DNA from: Holacanthus passer
Taxonomy: Eukaryota > Chordata > Actinopteri > Pomacanthidae
Assembly: GCA_025331565.1 (NCBI GenBank)
Contig: JAFREQ010000091.1
Coordinates: 566,001 to 630,000, forward strand
Length of the DNA: 64,000 nt
Direction of reading: 5' to 3'
The notes below the pieces were generated by a model. The model was not told the origin of the DNA and made no database searches. It saw nothing but the letters and a program-made list of their open reading frames with translations. The position numbers were made by a program, and so were the translations under genes. Below, piece by piece: positions 13,197-25,200 of this stretch. Numbering within the stretch: position 1 is the stretch's first letter; every line of letters starts with the position of its first letter.

Positions 13197-13199
<3 letters not shown>

Positions 13200-13232
<33 letters not shown>
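13200..13232. repeat. (TG)n microsatellite
   Basis: About 16 uninterrupted TG units, 140 bp from the preceding CA tract. Confidence 0.97.
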
Positions 13233-13233
<1 letters not shown>

Positions 13234-14348
13234 TGGTCATGGTCATCTACTGTACCTTTACCAAACGATTCACAGCAGCTGTTTTTTGTGTTTGTTTGTT
13301 TGTTTTTCCACACTTTGATGGATATTCAACCTTTTTAGTTCAGCTTTTTACAGCTGCATGTGCAAAATGATCAGAATGAAACCTACTACAGGTCGCATAG
13401 CAAAATAGTGTTTCTTTACTTTTGATCTTTTTCCTACAAGTAAAAAATGCCAAAATGTCCACAAATTGGACAAGTGATTTTTCACTAAAGCATAAAATGG
13501 ACAACAGCCTGCCAGGCAGATGGCAGGCAGCTTCCCTGCGTGCGTATCATTTCACCATTACAGTGAGTGGCAGTGATTGGACCAGGCTTTCATAGCAACT
13601 AATGTACAGTATACACGCTGCTGACAGAACAGTCTGCACAGTTTATGCCAGGCTTAACACATTTGACCGTGGGTTTTTCATTTGTCCATTCCATGTGATG
13701 TATTAACTGATGACTGATGACCACCTGAAATCAAAGAGCTGGTATTTAAGTGGTTATATTTTATTTCAGCTTGTAGTTTTGTACTACCAACAGTAGGCTT
13801 TTGCAAAATAATTATAATGTAGCATACTAATGCACATGGGCTGCTCAGTTAGAACTCAGGGCCAAATTTAGTAAATTGCATTGTACAAATGTGCATTGCT
13901 GCTTCAATCAGCTTGTGGGTGCAACCTGCACGCATTTAGCTGCTGATTTATTAAGACAGTAGCTCATTATGCAGTCAGTTCCTGAACTGCTCCTGGTCCC
14001 GCCCTCCAAGACCCATTCCACTAGTGAATCCTCAAAATCATTTCAAGAGTTCTTAATACGTTTAGAAATCTCATCTGCCCTCCTTAACTTCCCACCTTAC
14101 TGCAGTACAGGTGTACTCCGGGACGCCCTGACATCACCATCAGGTGTGGTTACAGTTGCAGCAAAGCACATTTTTGATTAAACCCAACAGTGATGCTGAA
14201 GGGAAGCGGACTTGAGGCTTTTCACCAGGTGTGAAGTTATTCTTTGATGAACACAAACCAAAAGTCTCCATCCACTTTGCATTTGTTTTACAGTAATCAG
14301 ATATTGTGTTCATTAAATTTTAACTGGTTATGAAACAGTTTCAATTTA
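13233..14348. other. Non-coding, no recognised gene
   Basis: Unique-looking sequence. An open frame at 13969-14181 has no recognisable domain, splice signals or good start context. Confidence 0.5.
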
Positions 14349-14401
14349 ATACTAATGTCTATGTGTATACTAATGTCTATGTGTATACTAATGTCTATAC
14401 T
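14349..14401. repeat. 18-bp tandem repeat
   Basis: About three copies of ATACTAATGTCTATGTGT, directly visible. The last copy is degenerate. Confidence 0.85.
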
Positions 14402-15043
14402 AAGGTCTATATGACCTTCATACATTAACAAACAAGACCATGAGAGAGACAACAATTCTCCATACTTATTCTTAATACCCGCCACCATGTTGGATTTCGA
14501 AAATTCAAACTGTTTTTTTTTCATGGCAGAGCGCTGACAATGAATTGAGGTCTCACAATCTGAGGGAAGAGACTGCTCTGTAGTCTGGTGGTACAGCAGT
14601 GGATACTTCTATGCCCAGACGACAGCAGAACAACTGGCTTATAATGTAACATTGTATGTTGGCCCTGTTACCAATCTATATCTTGGATAACATTACTAGG
14701 GAATGCTGATAACTTTAACTCAACAATATTACTATAACCGAGCAACCGAATCTGTTTACTGCAGGATTACATGTAGTCTAGGTGTATGAACAGTTAACGT
14801 TACTAAAAAAAAGTTTACTTTCTTTCACCATCGTCATATCACTGTTTTTAATCTTACATAACCACAAATAGATACATTCCCTAATCCCTATACATTCTGC
14901 AAACAGTTGTACTTAAAACAAAAAATAAATACAAATACATATATTAATGCATAATTGCACACACTAGACAGATCAATATCTACATGGCAGGAGGCGATGG
15001 TGCACAGCAAATTGAATTATATTTCTGGTGCTGGTGAAATCTA
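14402..15043. other. Non-coding, no recognised gene
   Basis: AT-rich sequence with no coding signal. It leads into the element at 15044. Confidence 0.55.
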
Positions 15044-16130
15044 AGCAAAAGCAGTGTTAATTCCACTCTGAATAGAGTCAAATCAAATAAAATTTTAGGT
15101 GTTTCTATGATATAAAAATAAAGAAAACTTTTCTGTCTCTTTGGTTCTCTTTAGAAACAGAAGATGCATTAATATCTTCTCCTGACCGGCAGTGCCCAGT
15201 GACAGGTAAGGCTATTAATTAAATTTGGTCTTGGTCTGATATGCATGCATCAATTCTCCTAATATTCAACTAATACTTCGTCATACGTCGATCATTTTTA
15301 CCACACCAGTATGATGCGTCTTCCATGATGTTGATGACTTTAACTATGATTTATTTAATGTCGTAATTCACTTAGATTAAAAATAATGAAAATGAAAAAT
15401 GTTGTTTCCACTAATCAGTATATGTGTTTATGTATGTTTTTTCATTCCTCTTTTGACCAATCTTTAGATCTTGATGTTCATTTGGTGGAAGACGAATCAC
15501 AGTCATCAGTATTGCCAGACCCCTCAGCATCACCACCAACAGGTTGTACTGTTGAGACACTCTACTTTGATGCACATTTTCATGCATATTGCATTGAGGA
15601 GCAAAATAATGAAAATTCTCTAATTTGCATTGACCAGCTCACCTATTTTAAACCCTTTGACAAGCAGTATTCTCATGACAGTGAGAGAGCATACATTGTT
15701 CCCTATTGTCACATGTTTTAAATGTTAATTTGTGGTGCATGTTTTAAATAAATGAGTTTCAACTAAACATGATTTCATTATTTTTAGCAAACCTTATTTT
15801 CTAAGTATTTTTTTAGTAATTCAGAAGAGCTAATTTTACACCTTACTGTGTTAAAATGACTGTAAAACTTGTATAGTTAACCAACAGTCCCAAAAGAGAG
15901 TTAATGTCTAACACTACATGAAAGTGTTGAGATAAAGTAACACTGGTTAGTGTTAAGAAGTGTTAAATTTTAACTCCAAAAAGAGTCAATAATTACACTA
16001 AATTAGTGTCAAGGTACTAACTCTCCAAAAAGAGTTCAATTAACTCTTTGTGGTGTGGACCCATATAGACACTTCAAAAGTGTTGAAATCAAATCTGAGA
16101 GTGTTAATTTGAGTATGCTGATTTTGCTAT
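15044..16130. mobile_element. Decayed DNA-transposon-like element
   Basis: Left end AGCAAAAGCAG (about 15044) and right-end complement AGCAAAATCAG (about 16120-16130) form a 10/11 inverted pair. Both sub-terminal regions are full of AGTGTTAA / GAGTTAA / ACTCTTT words in both orientations (15048-15090 and 15840-16110), a texture I associate with a repeat family in fish genomes. The interior holds spliced-looking coding sequence (15155-15720). The superfamily is not identified. The boundaries are tentative because no target-site duplication was established. Confidence 0.5.
15155..15720 (+). pseudogene. Last exons of a transposon-type ORF
   Basis: A 51-bp exon (15155-15205) is bounded by TTCTCTTTAG and GTAAGG and encodes TEDALISSPDRQCPVT in phase 1. 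The next acceptor (CCAATCTTTAG, about 15467) opens a frame that starts DLDVHLVEDESQSS, runs to PYCHMF and stops at 15721. An AATAAA signal follows at about 15747. Splicing in phase 1 joins the two exons without a stop. The C-terminus (TVETLYFDAHFHAYCIEE, a hydrophobic LICIDQL and the terminal IVPYCHMF) resembles the C-terminal module of uncharacterised transposon-encoded proteins in fish. This is inference. No upstream catalytic exons are present in the window, so it is a 3' fragment. The repeats around it argue for a mobile origin over a host gene. Confidence 0.45.
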
Positions 16131-17314
16131 GTGCTCATACTGCTTTTGTCCACAAGGGCTGCTAGAATCAGTTCCTTTCCCACTTTAATAATAGCCCCAC
16201 TGCTATCTCTAGTAATCATATTTTGGTTATATACAAGCCTATATTTAATACATTTATTTCCCCCACAACTGTGAACCGTCATCATTTGTGATTATACCCG
16301 GTCCTCAGCTGAGAATTTCCCTTCATAAACCTCCCATGGATGCATTTGTATAGGCAAGCACTTTACAAACACCTGTACAAATGACATGCAAACTGTGACA
16401 CTACCTGCTGTGTCTGCTTGATAAGTACACCATGTGTGTTAAAGCCAGAATGCGCCACAACTGAGGCCGAAATACTGCAGCAAAAATCTGGCCCTTTGTA
16501 TACTGCTCAATTTATACAGTAAATCTAATAGGGATGAAATATTGTACTAAATTAAGCAGAACATTCAAATCCTTTGGAATATTAATTTCACCACTAAACA
16601 CTATTAGGCTGACCAGTTCACAACAAACCTTACTATGTGTCCACATCCAAAAAGGGCCCTCATTCAAAATGTCACACTGTGTTCAAAAATCACTTGTCTG
16701 TGTTGTTACATAATAATTGTATAGCATGGAGTAAATAATCATCATTTTGACTGTCATCTCAAACAGGTGTCATATTGCATAATTGCAATCTTCACATCTG
16801 TCGAATAAATAAAATCTTACCCTTTCTGTTTAAAGATGGTTTTGGCATTGGATGGAAGTGGCTTCCTTGATCTTCCTCCAGCTGTCCACTGACTCCTGGT
16901 TGATGACACTGACCACATGCCCGTCTTCCCAGTGGAATCACTTTAACCCCTCCCCCCATCAAACAGTAGTCAGGGCACAGTCAGAGCAAGATCAGAGGAC
17001 ATCCACATCTGACACCAGAAACGTCTTTGAAGAGCGACACGGGTTAACATGTTCCCCCAACACCACCTTTTATCATGTGAACATCGTGCTTTACTTGGGT
17101 CACTTCAAGCTAACAAGATTAACATGCTGGCATGTTATTTACAGGTTACAGAAGAAAGGTTTAAGGTAAATATGTTAACTGATATTACTTCATGTTCAGA
17201 CAGAGCTGTTTAGTGACTGAAGGAAAGGTTTACAGAGGAGAAAAAACAACAGCCAGCTTCTAAACCTTCTGAAATACAGTAATTCTGAAAGGACAATGAT
17301 GACATCTTGTAATC
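16131..17314. other. Non-coding, no recognised gene
   Basis: No coding signal. The frame at 16852-17169 shows no domain. Confidence 0.55.
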
Positions 17315-17560
17315 AGTGGTGAAAAGTAACAGAGTAACTTTATTTTTTAATTTATTTTACTCAATCAAAATAAGTTCAATTGTCAAGTACAATTCTGAGG
17401 TGCGTGTACTTTACTTAAATTTTTCCATTTACCACTACATTATACTTCCACTCAACTACAGTACAAAGGCAATTATTATAGTTTTTATTCCACTACATTT
17501 ATTTGATGTCATTTATTTGATGGAGATTCAGGTTAATAATACAAATATACACATGTGTGG
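17315..17560 (+). repeat. Dispersed teleost repeat (GTAACAGAGTAACT type)
   Basis: Opens AGTGGTGAAAAGTAACAGAG (about 17315-17334), followed by TCAAGTACAATTCTGAGGTG, TTTACCACTACATTATACTT and ATTCCACTACATTTATTTGA. This is a diverged copy of a dispersed repeat very common in percomorph genomes, recognised from memory. It is non-coding. Confidence 0.75.
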
Positions 17561-18370
17561 GTGTTTATGGCCTAAAATCTAGCAGAGACATCTAATCTAA
17601 AAATGATCGATGACTTATTTATTAAAGCAGTTGCTACATGCAGCAAGTTGCCTTTAATAGATTTTTGAAAACGGAGTAAAAGTTCAGGGAGGTAAAGCCA
17701 GCAGATGGAAAGCTGAGATGAAACGAAGGAAATATGTTGTTTGCAGCAGAATGTAATTTCTTGGAAACAGCCCAGCAAGCAGAGCCAAATAAATATATCT
17801 CTTTATAAAAGCATAATAAGACAGTGGAGCGGTCAACTATTTGATCTTTCGGTTCAGTAGCTGAGTAGGATTTGAAGTTGCCGCTGGAGGTTTGGCTACT
17901 TTAAAGTGGAACTGTGTACCCATGCTTGTAATTTAGTTTGGGTCTGGGAATTCTGTTGGGGAATGAAAGAAGTGAAAATATGATCTATTTTTTCTTCCAT
18001 TTCCCTCTGCGTATGTTTATTCATGTTTTCTCTGTGTCCTCTATCTCTCACCCCTGGATCTCTGGAATTTCTCTAACCCCCTCTCTTTTTCTTCACTCTC
18101 CATCTGTCAGTTTCTGTCCATCTCTATTTTCTCTCTCTTGTTGTTGTTGCCTAAATCTTGATATCTCTCCCGTTTTTTCTGCATCCATCTGCCTCTCCTT
18201 CTTCCTCTATGGTTCCATTTGTCAGTCTCAGATCATCTAATTTTTCTTTTTCCCTTTCTCCTCATTCTCACTCTATCTAGATATTATCTCTAGATAATAT
18301 CTTTTATTAAAATGAGAGACCTGTTGCCAAGAAACATAGTGTGTCAACTGAGGTAATCTAAAAATCTATT
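17561..18370. other. Non-coding; hairpin inside
   Basis: Pyrimidine-rich from 17990 to 18270. Contains the perfect inverted repeat at 18279-18302. No gene. Confidence 0.6.
18279..18302. repeat. Perfect 10-bp inverted repeat
   Basis: AGATATTATC, loop TCTA, GATAATATCT: a perfect 10-bp stem. Confidence 0.9.
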
Positions 18371-18863
18371 AAATGAAGTTTGAGTGCAAGTTCAGCCAGG
18401 AAGACAACAATGCTTTCTCGGTCTCAGACTATTTCTCATCTTTCCTCCTGCGCATGCTCACACACATTTCAGTGTTTGGGGCTGTCTCTGGTAATCAGCT
18501 GTCTCATCAGCTGATCTCTTCCATCCAATAGCACGGTGTTCCACCCTCATCACTAGTCTATCATCTTCATGCTCTCCTTTTAAAGTACGATCTTTCTCTG
18601 CCCTAGCTCTCTCACGCCGGTGATTTGCAGAATCATCATCCACTTCTTCACCCATCCGGCTTCACAGTCTTCAGTCGCCACCACCACCACCAGTGTCAGG
18701 ACTCTGCGGGGGTTTATCCAGCGACAGCTCGGACAGTAATTCTCCCATCAGGACATCTCCCCCCAGAGTCCAAATCACCAAAGACTCTCTGTTAAGTTTC
18801 AATATCATGTCACTTGTGTAATAAACAATCTTTCTTCATTTACTTGTCTCTCCTGGTGGAACT
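18371..18863 (-). repeat. Unclassified dispersed repeat, copy B
   Basis: The opposite-strand and fuller copy of 8668-9114. On the minus strand it carries a 65-residue open frame (18655-18458) starting MGEEVDDDSANHRRERAR, which copy A has lost by insertion and deletion. The segment missing from copy A lies at about 18705-18772 and contains GGAGATGTCCTGATGGGAGA in element orientation. The frame is charged and has no known domain. I could not define termini or a superfamily. Confidence 0.8.
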
Positions 18864-20473
18864 GATTACTGGTGATAAGAAAATTGTCAGTGTCATCAGC
18901 AACACTATAATAATCAAATCACTGTAACAATGTTTCTTTATATTTAAACTGTATACATTATATTCATATTCAAGTAAAGCAAGAAAAAAATAACAAGAGT
19001 TTGAGAGATCCTACATGAAAGCACATAAGAGGAGACGACTCTAGCCGCTCAAAGGTGATGCAAAAGGATAACCTAATCTGGCAGCTAGCAATGTGTTCGC
19101 TAAATGTACTCTAACCACTATAATAGTGCAGTTATTATGCAGCTTCTGAGTGGTGGGATGTGCTTGTTCCCGACTTCACAAACACTCAGTGGGTGCAGAA
19201 CTTCAGAATGTCCAAAGAAACATTTATCTACCTGTGCAACAAACTGTGATGGAGAGTTACCAAAAATCATTTTGTTGAATGCCTAGAATGACAAATAAAA
19301 TGTGTCATGTCTTGGATGGGGTCTCCTGCAGTGTATTGGTTCTACTGATGGATTACACATATCCATCTTGTCACCACAGGATCTCACTGTGACTATGTCA
19401 ACCATAAAGGCTGAAACTCTATCATCCTTCAAGGTGTTGTAGATGGAAAGGGGCTTTTCTCAAATGTGTTTGCCAGACTGCTTGGGAACTTGCATGATGC
19501 TCTGGTGTCTGTATTACACAAGCAGGATGTAAAAATTTGAAAATATAGCTAATTTTGACTAACATGACTGACAAGTCAGTGTTTTTGTGCTTTTGGCAAA
19601 TGTCCCCCAGAAACTTCCATTATGTTTTATTGGAATTGGAGCGTTTTTGTATTTTCTTTGCTGTATATATGCCGTCAAATTGTAAAACTACTGTAGTTTT
19701 TGAGTTTTTGATGCCTGGTACCAAAATGGAGCAATGTTTTTACAAGTGGAACAATTTTTTACATGGACAAGTACATGGACACAGATGAGCTCTGTTAGCC
19801 ATAATGACTGTTCCAGGGGACTACTTCCTGTGTTTACTTTCAGTCAGACTCTGAGATAGGCTTTTGATTAATGTAAAAATTGCTTGTATGAGAAACCTGT
19901 AAGAGGCTTACACAGCTTGCCCTATTGTACGCTGTTTTGCGTGATGCCTTGTTTCCCTGAATCACTACAACAAAGGTGTTGAGAGCTCTTTGCCACCACA
20001 TATTTTGCAGTCGCATGTCTGTCCTCACCTGTCCACTAGAGGTCCTCCTCAGTGTGCTTCCTTGTCCTGTACACCTGTGGCTCATTACCTTGTCAGCCCT
20101 TGTTCTCAGCTGAACCTCATTAATAATTAGTCTCTTTGTGTCTGCAGTCAGTGTCTTACCTGTATCAGTTTCACATGGTTCAAGCTTCCTTTGTGTTCTT
20201 GCTATTCTTGTTGTTGTCAGTATATCCTACCTACCTTTTGTCTATGTGTTATTTGTGGACTGATGAAGCAACCTGCTTTTGACTAATTTATGTGAGACTG
20301 CTATCACAGGTAACTCTGGCTTTTACCTTTTACAGACTAACACTGTCAGTATTCCAGCAAATGCAAGAACTTAATTAGAAATAGAAAACTGAAATAGCTG
20401 CTCCCCCCAAAAAACTAAAAAACAAAACAAAACAAAAAAGGCTTGTGTAGTGATATTTTGCCTTTGCATCTGT
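18864..20473. other. Non-coding, no recognised gene
   Basis: No supported gene. Short frames near 19555 and 20085 have no recognisable motifs. An A-rich tract occurs at about 20408-20440. Confidence 0.55.
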
Positions 20474-20479
20474 TTATAA

Positions 20480-20998
20480 GTGGGCAGACCTTTTCAAATT
20501 AGTAGTAGAGTTAGTAACAGAAAGGTTGAGAGAAACATTAATGTCTCTAAATGCATGTGTGTTGATCTTAAAAACACAATGCAATACAATCCACAATAAC
20601 TGGATCTTTAAGCAAGAGTCCAACCATGTGCTATGGAGAACCATGAGTGTTGCACTGGCTGTTGTAGCTGGTGATGTTCTAGATCGCCTGCCACATGTCT
20701 TTGGTGTGGTTGGTGTTGTGGCCTCTCTCCAGTCTTCAGTCGTCCTTAACACCTGAGTGAAAGGCAACTTTGTTGGCTCTGGCTAGGGTCCATTCATCTA
20801 GGCTTTCTGGTTGGGAATGATTTTATTCTTGAACACCGCATCATCAACATGTTTGCTGATGTGTGACATCACTAATGATGTGTATTCCTCAAGATTGATG
20901 TGGTTCTCCTGGGTGTCAGCGTCTCTGACCATGTGCCAGTCTGTGTGCTCAGAACAATCCTTTACAGCTGCTGTAGTTCTTCCATTCTGACTTTTCAT
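20480..20998 (-). pseudogene. LINE relic, region between endonuclease and RT
   Basis: From 20998 downwards the minus strand encodes VKDCSEHTDWHMVRDA, then LEEYTSLVMSHISKHVDDAV and NQKAWMDG. After a frame change comes a TKDMWQAI-like block (about 20700). This order (CFE.TDW, YT..V..YI..C.DDV, NQKPWM, then DMWQGI) is the conserved linker between the endonuclease and reverse transcriptase of fish non-LTR retrotransposons. Stops and frameshifts break it, and the RT itself is missing. A 20-nt T tract lies beside its 5' side at about 21006-21025. It is clearly dead. The exact clade (Rex1 or L2-like) is not certain. Confidence 0.65.
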
Positions 20999-21026
20999 GT
21001 TTTGTTTTTTTTTTTTTTTTTTTTAT

Positions 21027-22014
21027 TGCTGTACCTCTTCACTCTCATCATCCTGCCTGTTGTTTCTTTAATTATCCCACTCTGCATCCCTCTCTCCTTC
21101 TCCTGTCAACTACTTCCATTCCCCTCACCTCTCCTACACTGGCTGGTACACTTGAACCTCCCCTGCTACTTTGACTTGCATTTCAAGCCTCACACTGTCC
21201 CCACCTATCCCTATTATAATCGGGGGGGCCCTGAGTTCTTTAATATGGTTAACTAAATGTATAACAAATGGTTTTAAAGGTAATTTTATCTTCTTTCACT
21301 TTTATATAGATACCTTTAGGCTTGTCTTGAATTATGTGCTGCACCTTTAATGAAATGTAAAACCACTAATTTTAAATCTTGTGTAATATCCCTTTCTAAC
21401 ATATTTAACACAAATATTTATTTTCATAAGCAAACACTTTTTAGGGAAAAGAAAATAACCAGACTTCACACTGGAATAAGATTTAAAGAGAATTAACTCC
21501 TCTTATTTAGTTAGAACAACAATGAAATCCAAACTTCACTTTGTAAACCACTTTCCAAATTAAGATAATCACAGTAATTGTACTTTTACATTAGCAACAA
21601 CACAAAATGCAGGTTACCTCAAACTCAAATTTATACCAATGTGTTACCAAGTGTTTTTTTAACCAAGTCACATATATGTATCTAACTTCATCTTAACGTT
21701 ACACAACAATAAACTATATTTTTAACCTGGTTACAACTATTTCTGCATTCTGAATGAACTACATCTGAACTATATGTTCACAAGGAGCAAACACAAAATG
21801 GTCACTATGACATGGCAACGGGGGAGCACTGACATGTTTAGATTTCAGTATTTCAGCACTACTTGGGCTGGTGTAGCCCAGGTGGAAAAAACTCATGACT
21901 AAATGAAACTAATGAAAGGGAGAGACAGTATTTAATTTCTTTAATTTTTATTTTATTACATTGGCAAAGTATTAAATATCCTATTGCACTTGAAAGCACC
22001 ACCCAGTTCACATG
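21027..22014. other. Non-coding, no recognised gene
   Basis: C/T-rich at 21030-21220, then AT-rich. No coding signal. Confidence 0.55.
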
Positions 22015-22286
22015 ACTCCTCGTGGGGGGGTACCTAGCACTCAACAGCCAATCAGGGGCTACGCAGGTCACGTTCAGCCTGTCAGCTCAGGAGTGAGGTC
22101 GAGGTGCGTTTCTCTCCCGGTCTTTTTGAACTTCAGCCACGAGAGTGAAGGAAGCTACCTGCTAAGCGGACGGAAAAAAGGAGAAAATTACCGTGTTAAA
22201 CGGTGAGAAGAGGAGAAAACGCCAGCTCACTTCCCTACTGTGAATCCGGAGCCGAGCGACTCAACGTCAGGAGGCGAGTTACATCG
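22015..22286 (+). promoter_or_regulatory. CpG-rich promoter and first-exon candidate
   Basis: Locally rich in CpG, in contrast with the flanks. It holds an AGCCAATCAG CCAAT box (22045-22054), no clear TATA box, and a good splice donor CATCG|GTAAGAG at 22286/22287. A second donor, ACG|GTGAGAAG, is at about 22201. No long coding frame begins here, so it could be the untranslated first exon of a host gene or lncRNA. A weak acceptor (TTGTCCGTAG at 23165) lies about 880 bp downstream. The transcript itself is inference. Confidence 0.4.
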
Positions 22287-25200
22287 GTAAGAGGAATCGG
22301 ATACCTAAAAAAAAAATGCTCTTTAATACTTACCGTCATCTTTCATGCTAATGTTAGCTTGGTGTCTCGCAGGCTAATTCCCTACCTTCCATCTTGTGAG
22401 CTGTGGCAAACGCCGTAGTCAACGCGCTCAGATTGAACACAGAGCAACGGTGAGAAAACATGTTCCCTTTTAGCTGCTCTGACGTTATTTTTCTGTGTGT
22501 GCTCAATGTACTAAAGAAAGCTATGGTGGTATTAAAGACTGTGGGAGTGAACTGAGGTGAATAATGGTGCAATAAGTGTTTTGAACATGTGACTGAAGGC
22601 AGCATTTTATTTATTATTTCATGTCGGTGTTGGTATTTAAAAGGGGAAGTTTTAGTTGTTTTGCTATTGCCAATTTAAAGATATAATTTGATACATCATA
22701 CGATGAGAGTAACATTGTATTTTATTTCGTAAATGCACATTACTGGAAAAGTTTATTTCATTTCACTTGTGAGTTTAAAGTAGTTCAGAGAGTAATTTTT
22801 GGTGCAGCTTCTCTATTGCACTAGGAGGCCTATAGTGCAGGAAGAGTAATTAAGCACACTTCTTTAGTATCTCTGAAAACTAACTGAATATATGTTTTAT
22901 TGTTATTGTAATTGCACTTTATGTTACTCCAGTCATGATAAGCTATCATAATATCATCTCAGTAATGAGTTCTTGAATGTTTAGTCCTCATATTTGAACT
23001 TTGGTATATTTTGAATTTTGAATGTTGTATAACTATAAAAATAAGATTTGATCAGATTGAAGATTTACATATGAGATTTAATGCACTATTTGCATTTTGA
23101 TAACGAAATCTTTAATGATGCATCTGAGAATAGAGTGTAATAGATATATGTGACCTTGTCCGTAGGTCACGTTTTTTGAGTGGACGAGAAATTCCAAGGA
23201 CCAGGACGAGATCCTGATGGCGAGCTAACGAACCTTGGAGAAGAGACACAGAAGAGATACACACTCACACACACATCTCTCCATATCCCACTGCCACGAA
23301 CCTTTGAAACCCGGTGCACCTGCAACGACTCAGTTTTATAAGGGCCCCAACAAACAATATTCCATTTTGTGTGCACACTATATTTTTTCTGGGTTTGGAG
23401 TATTTTGGGTTATTCAATTATAGTTCTGTACATATTGGCCAACTGCCTTTATTCTTTGTAAAAAAAAAAAAATACATGAGTTGCTACTCAACTTTATTCC
23501 TGTTCTACTCATTATTGTTGCTCGACTCCTTGACTTTAGTCGAATCTGGATTCTTCTGATGCTAGCTCTTTGTTTTATTACCAGTCCACACTATTATTAC
23601 ACTGTAATCCATTTTCATATCACTAAATTGGTTACACTGGCTTTTGGAAAGTCAGAGAATTGTGTATCCTAGCTTGTAATGCGCTATACAAGATGTTAAA
23701 AGAAAGTTGGATAGAAATGTATTTTGAATGCCACTTCTACCAGCATCCTCTACCAGGAAAAGTATTTCTCTTCCTCTTGTAAAGGTTAGAACAAGAAGGA
23801 ACGTCTTCCAAAGCATGACACAAGGCTGGAAAATTTTTATAAATGTGCATTATTCTGTTCCAAAAAGTGCCAGAAATACAAGATGCACAGGGCTATGTTG
23901 CCAAATCGGAACACACTGGTTAGACGACTTTGAAAAGAACAGGCAAAACCAAGTGAGGCTGAGACAGGAAAGGGGAGTATAAGGTGACAGAAAGGTTGAG
24001 CTGCAGGGAGGAGAAGGAAGGGCAGGAATAAGAGGTGACGTGTCAATTCCTTGGTATGTCTAGATTGGTGGCCAGGGGTGGTTTGACTTTATTATGTGAC
24101 CCCCAGATATATGTGTGCAAACATTTATATACCATTTATGTTATAATAGAGGTGAGAAAAGAGAGAAACAGTCGCTTTGTAAAACAAGCAAAACAGATTA
24201 TTTTTCAGAGAGAAATGGGCACACGGCGAAGAGAATGCACTTTAGTCACCCACAATGAAATCTCCAACCAATTATATTTGAAATTTGGAAAGCGATACAT
24301 GAAATGTTGTGGTTGCTGTCTTCCACCTGAAAACAGACAGTGTGAGGCCAAATGGAAACTTTGTTTCCTCTGTTTTCTGGAAAACTAAGAAGTTTTGTCA
24401 GCTGTTTCCAAAGGTCTTCCCAGAATGAGGCACTGGAGAAGCAACAGAGCAAATCAAATCTGCTAATGAGGACCATGAGGATATGGTCGAAAGCTTCAGA
24501 ACAAGCAGTAGTAGAAGTACTAAAGCTGACAGCTAACCATGCTCAGGCTAGTCAGTCACAATAGCTCCCTGAGTTTCTTTCTATTTTGCCTGCACTTGGC
24601 CATTTACTTCCTCTTGGCAGTTTTTGTAAGTTAACATACAACAACCTGTAGAGCTGCGTCCATCTCATCCAGGCTCTGTGGCCATTTCACATCCATGGAT
24701 GAGCTAGTTATGTAGGAGGGTGATATCCCCATCCTTCTATCTCTCCTCCAATGCTTGTTTGGTTGGCTGTTTCTCCAACCAGGTCATGGAGGCATGTGTG
24801 AGCACCACACCAGATCTGTTGTATTTGAATCACTAAACAGGTCAGAAGTGGACTGTGATTCACATTTCTGGGAACAGGCTATTACAAAATTGCTTTTGTG
24901 AAAACTGACTAAAGTAAAGGTAAGGTATTCTGCTCTATGAATGACTGAAAATCGCTGCATCGAGTCATGAAGTATACAATTTCAGTTCAGTGCAGCTACA
25001 GTGATTTTTAGGTCAGCACCACTAATCAGAAATGGCAACATTTACATTTTTTAAGGTTTATACTGCCATCTGTGCCTCTTACAGTCCAGGATATATACAG
25101 CCGGGGGAATAAGCCATATGCTCCAAAATATAAATCACACTTCTGGAAGTAATCATTCTCATGCTCAATGACTTAGACATGCTGTGTACTGATCAGAATA

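Noticed and set aside
13134..13370. ORF with (VC)n over a TG tract
   Set aside because: Val/Cys repeat is the translated microsatellite.
24035..24388. 117-aa ORF
   Set aside because: Cys-containing but no recognisable zinc-finger spacing, domain or splice context. Similar in size to chance frames here.
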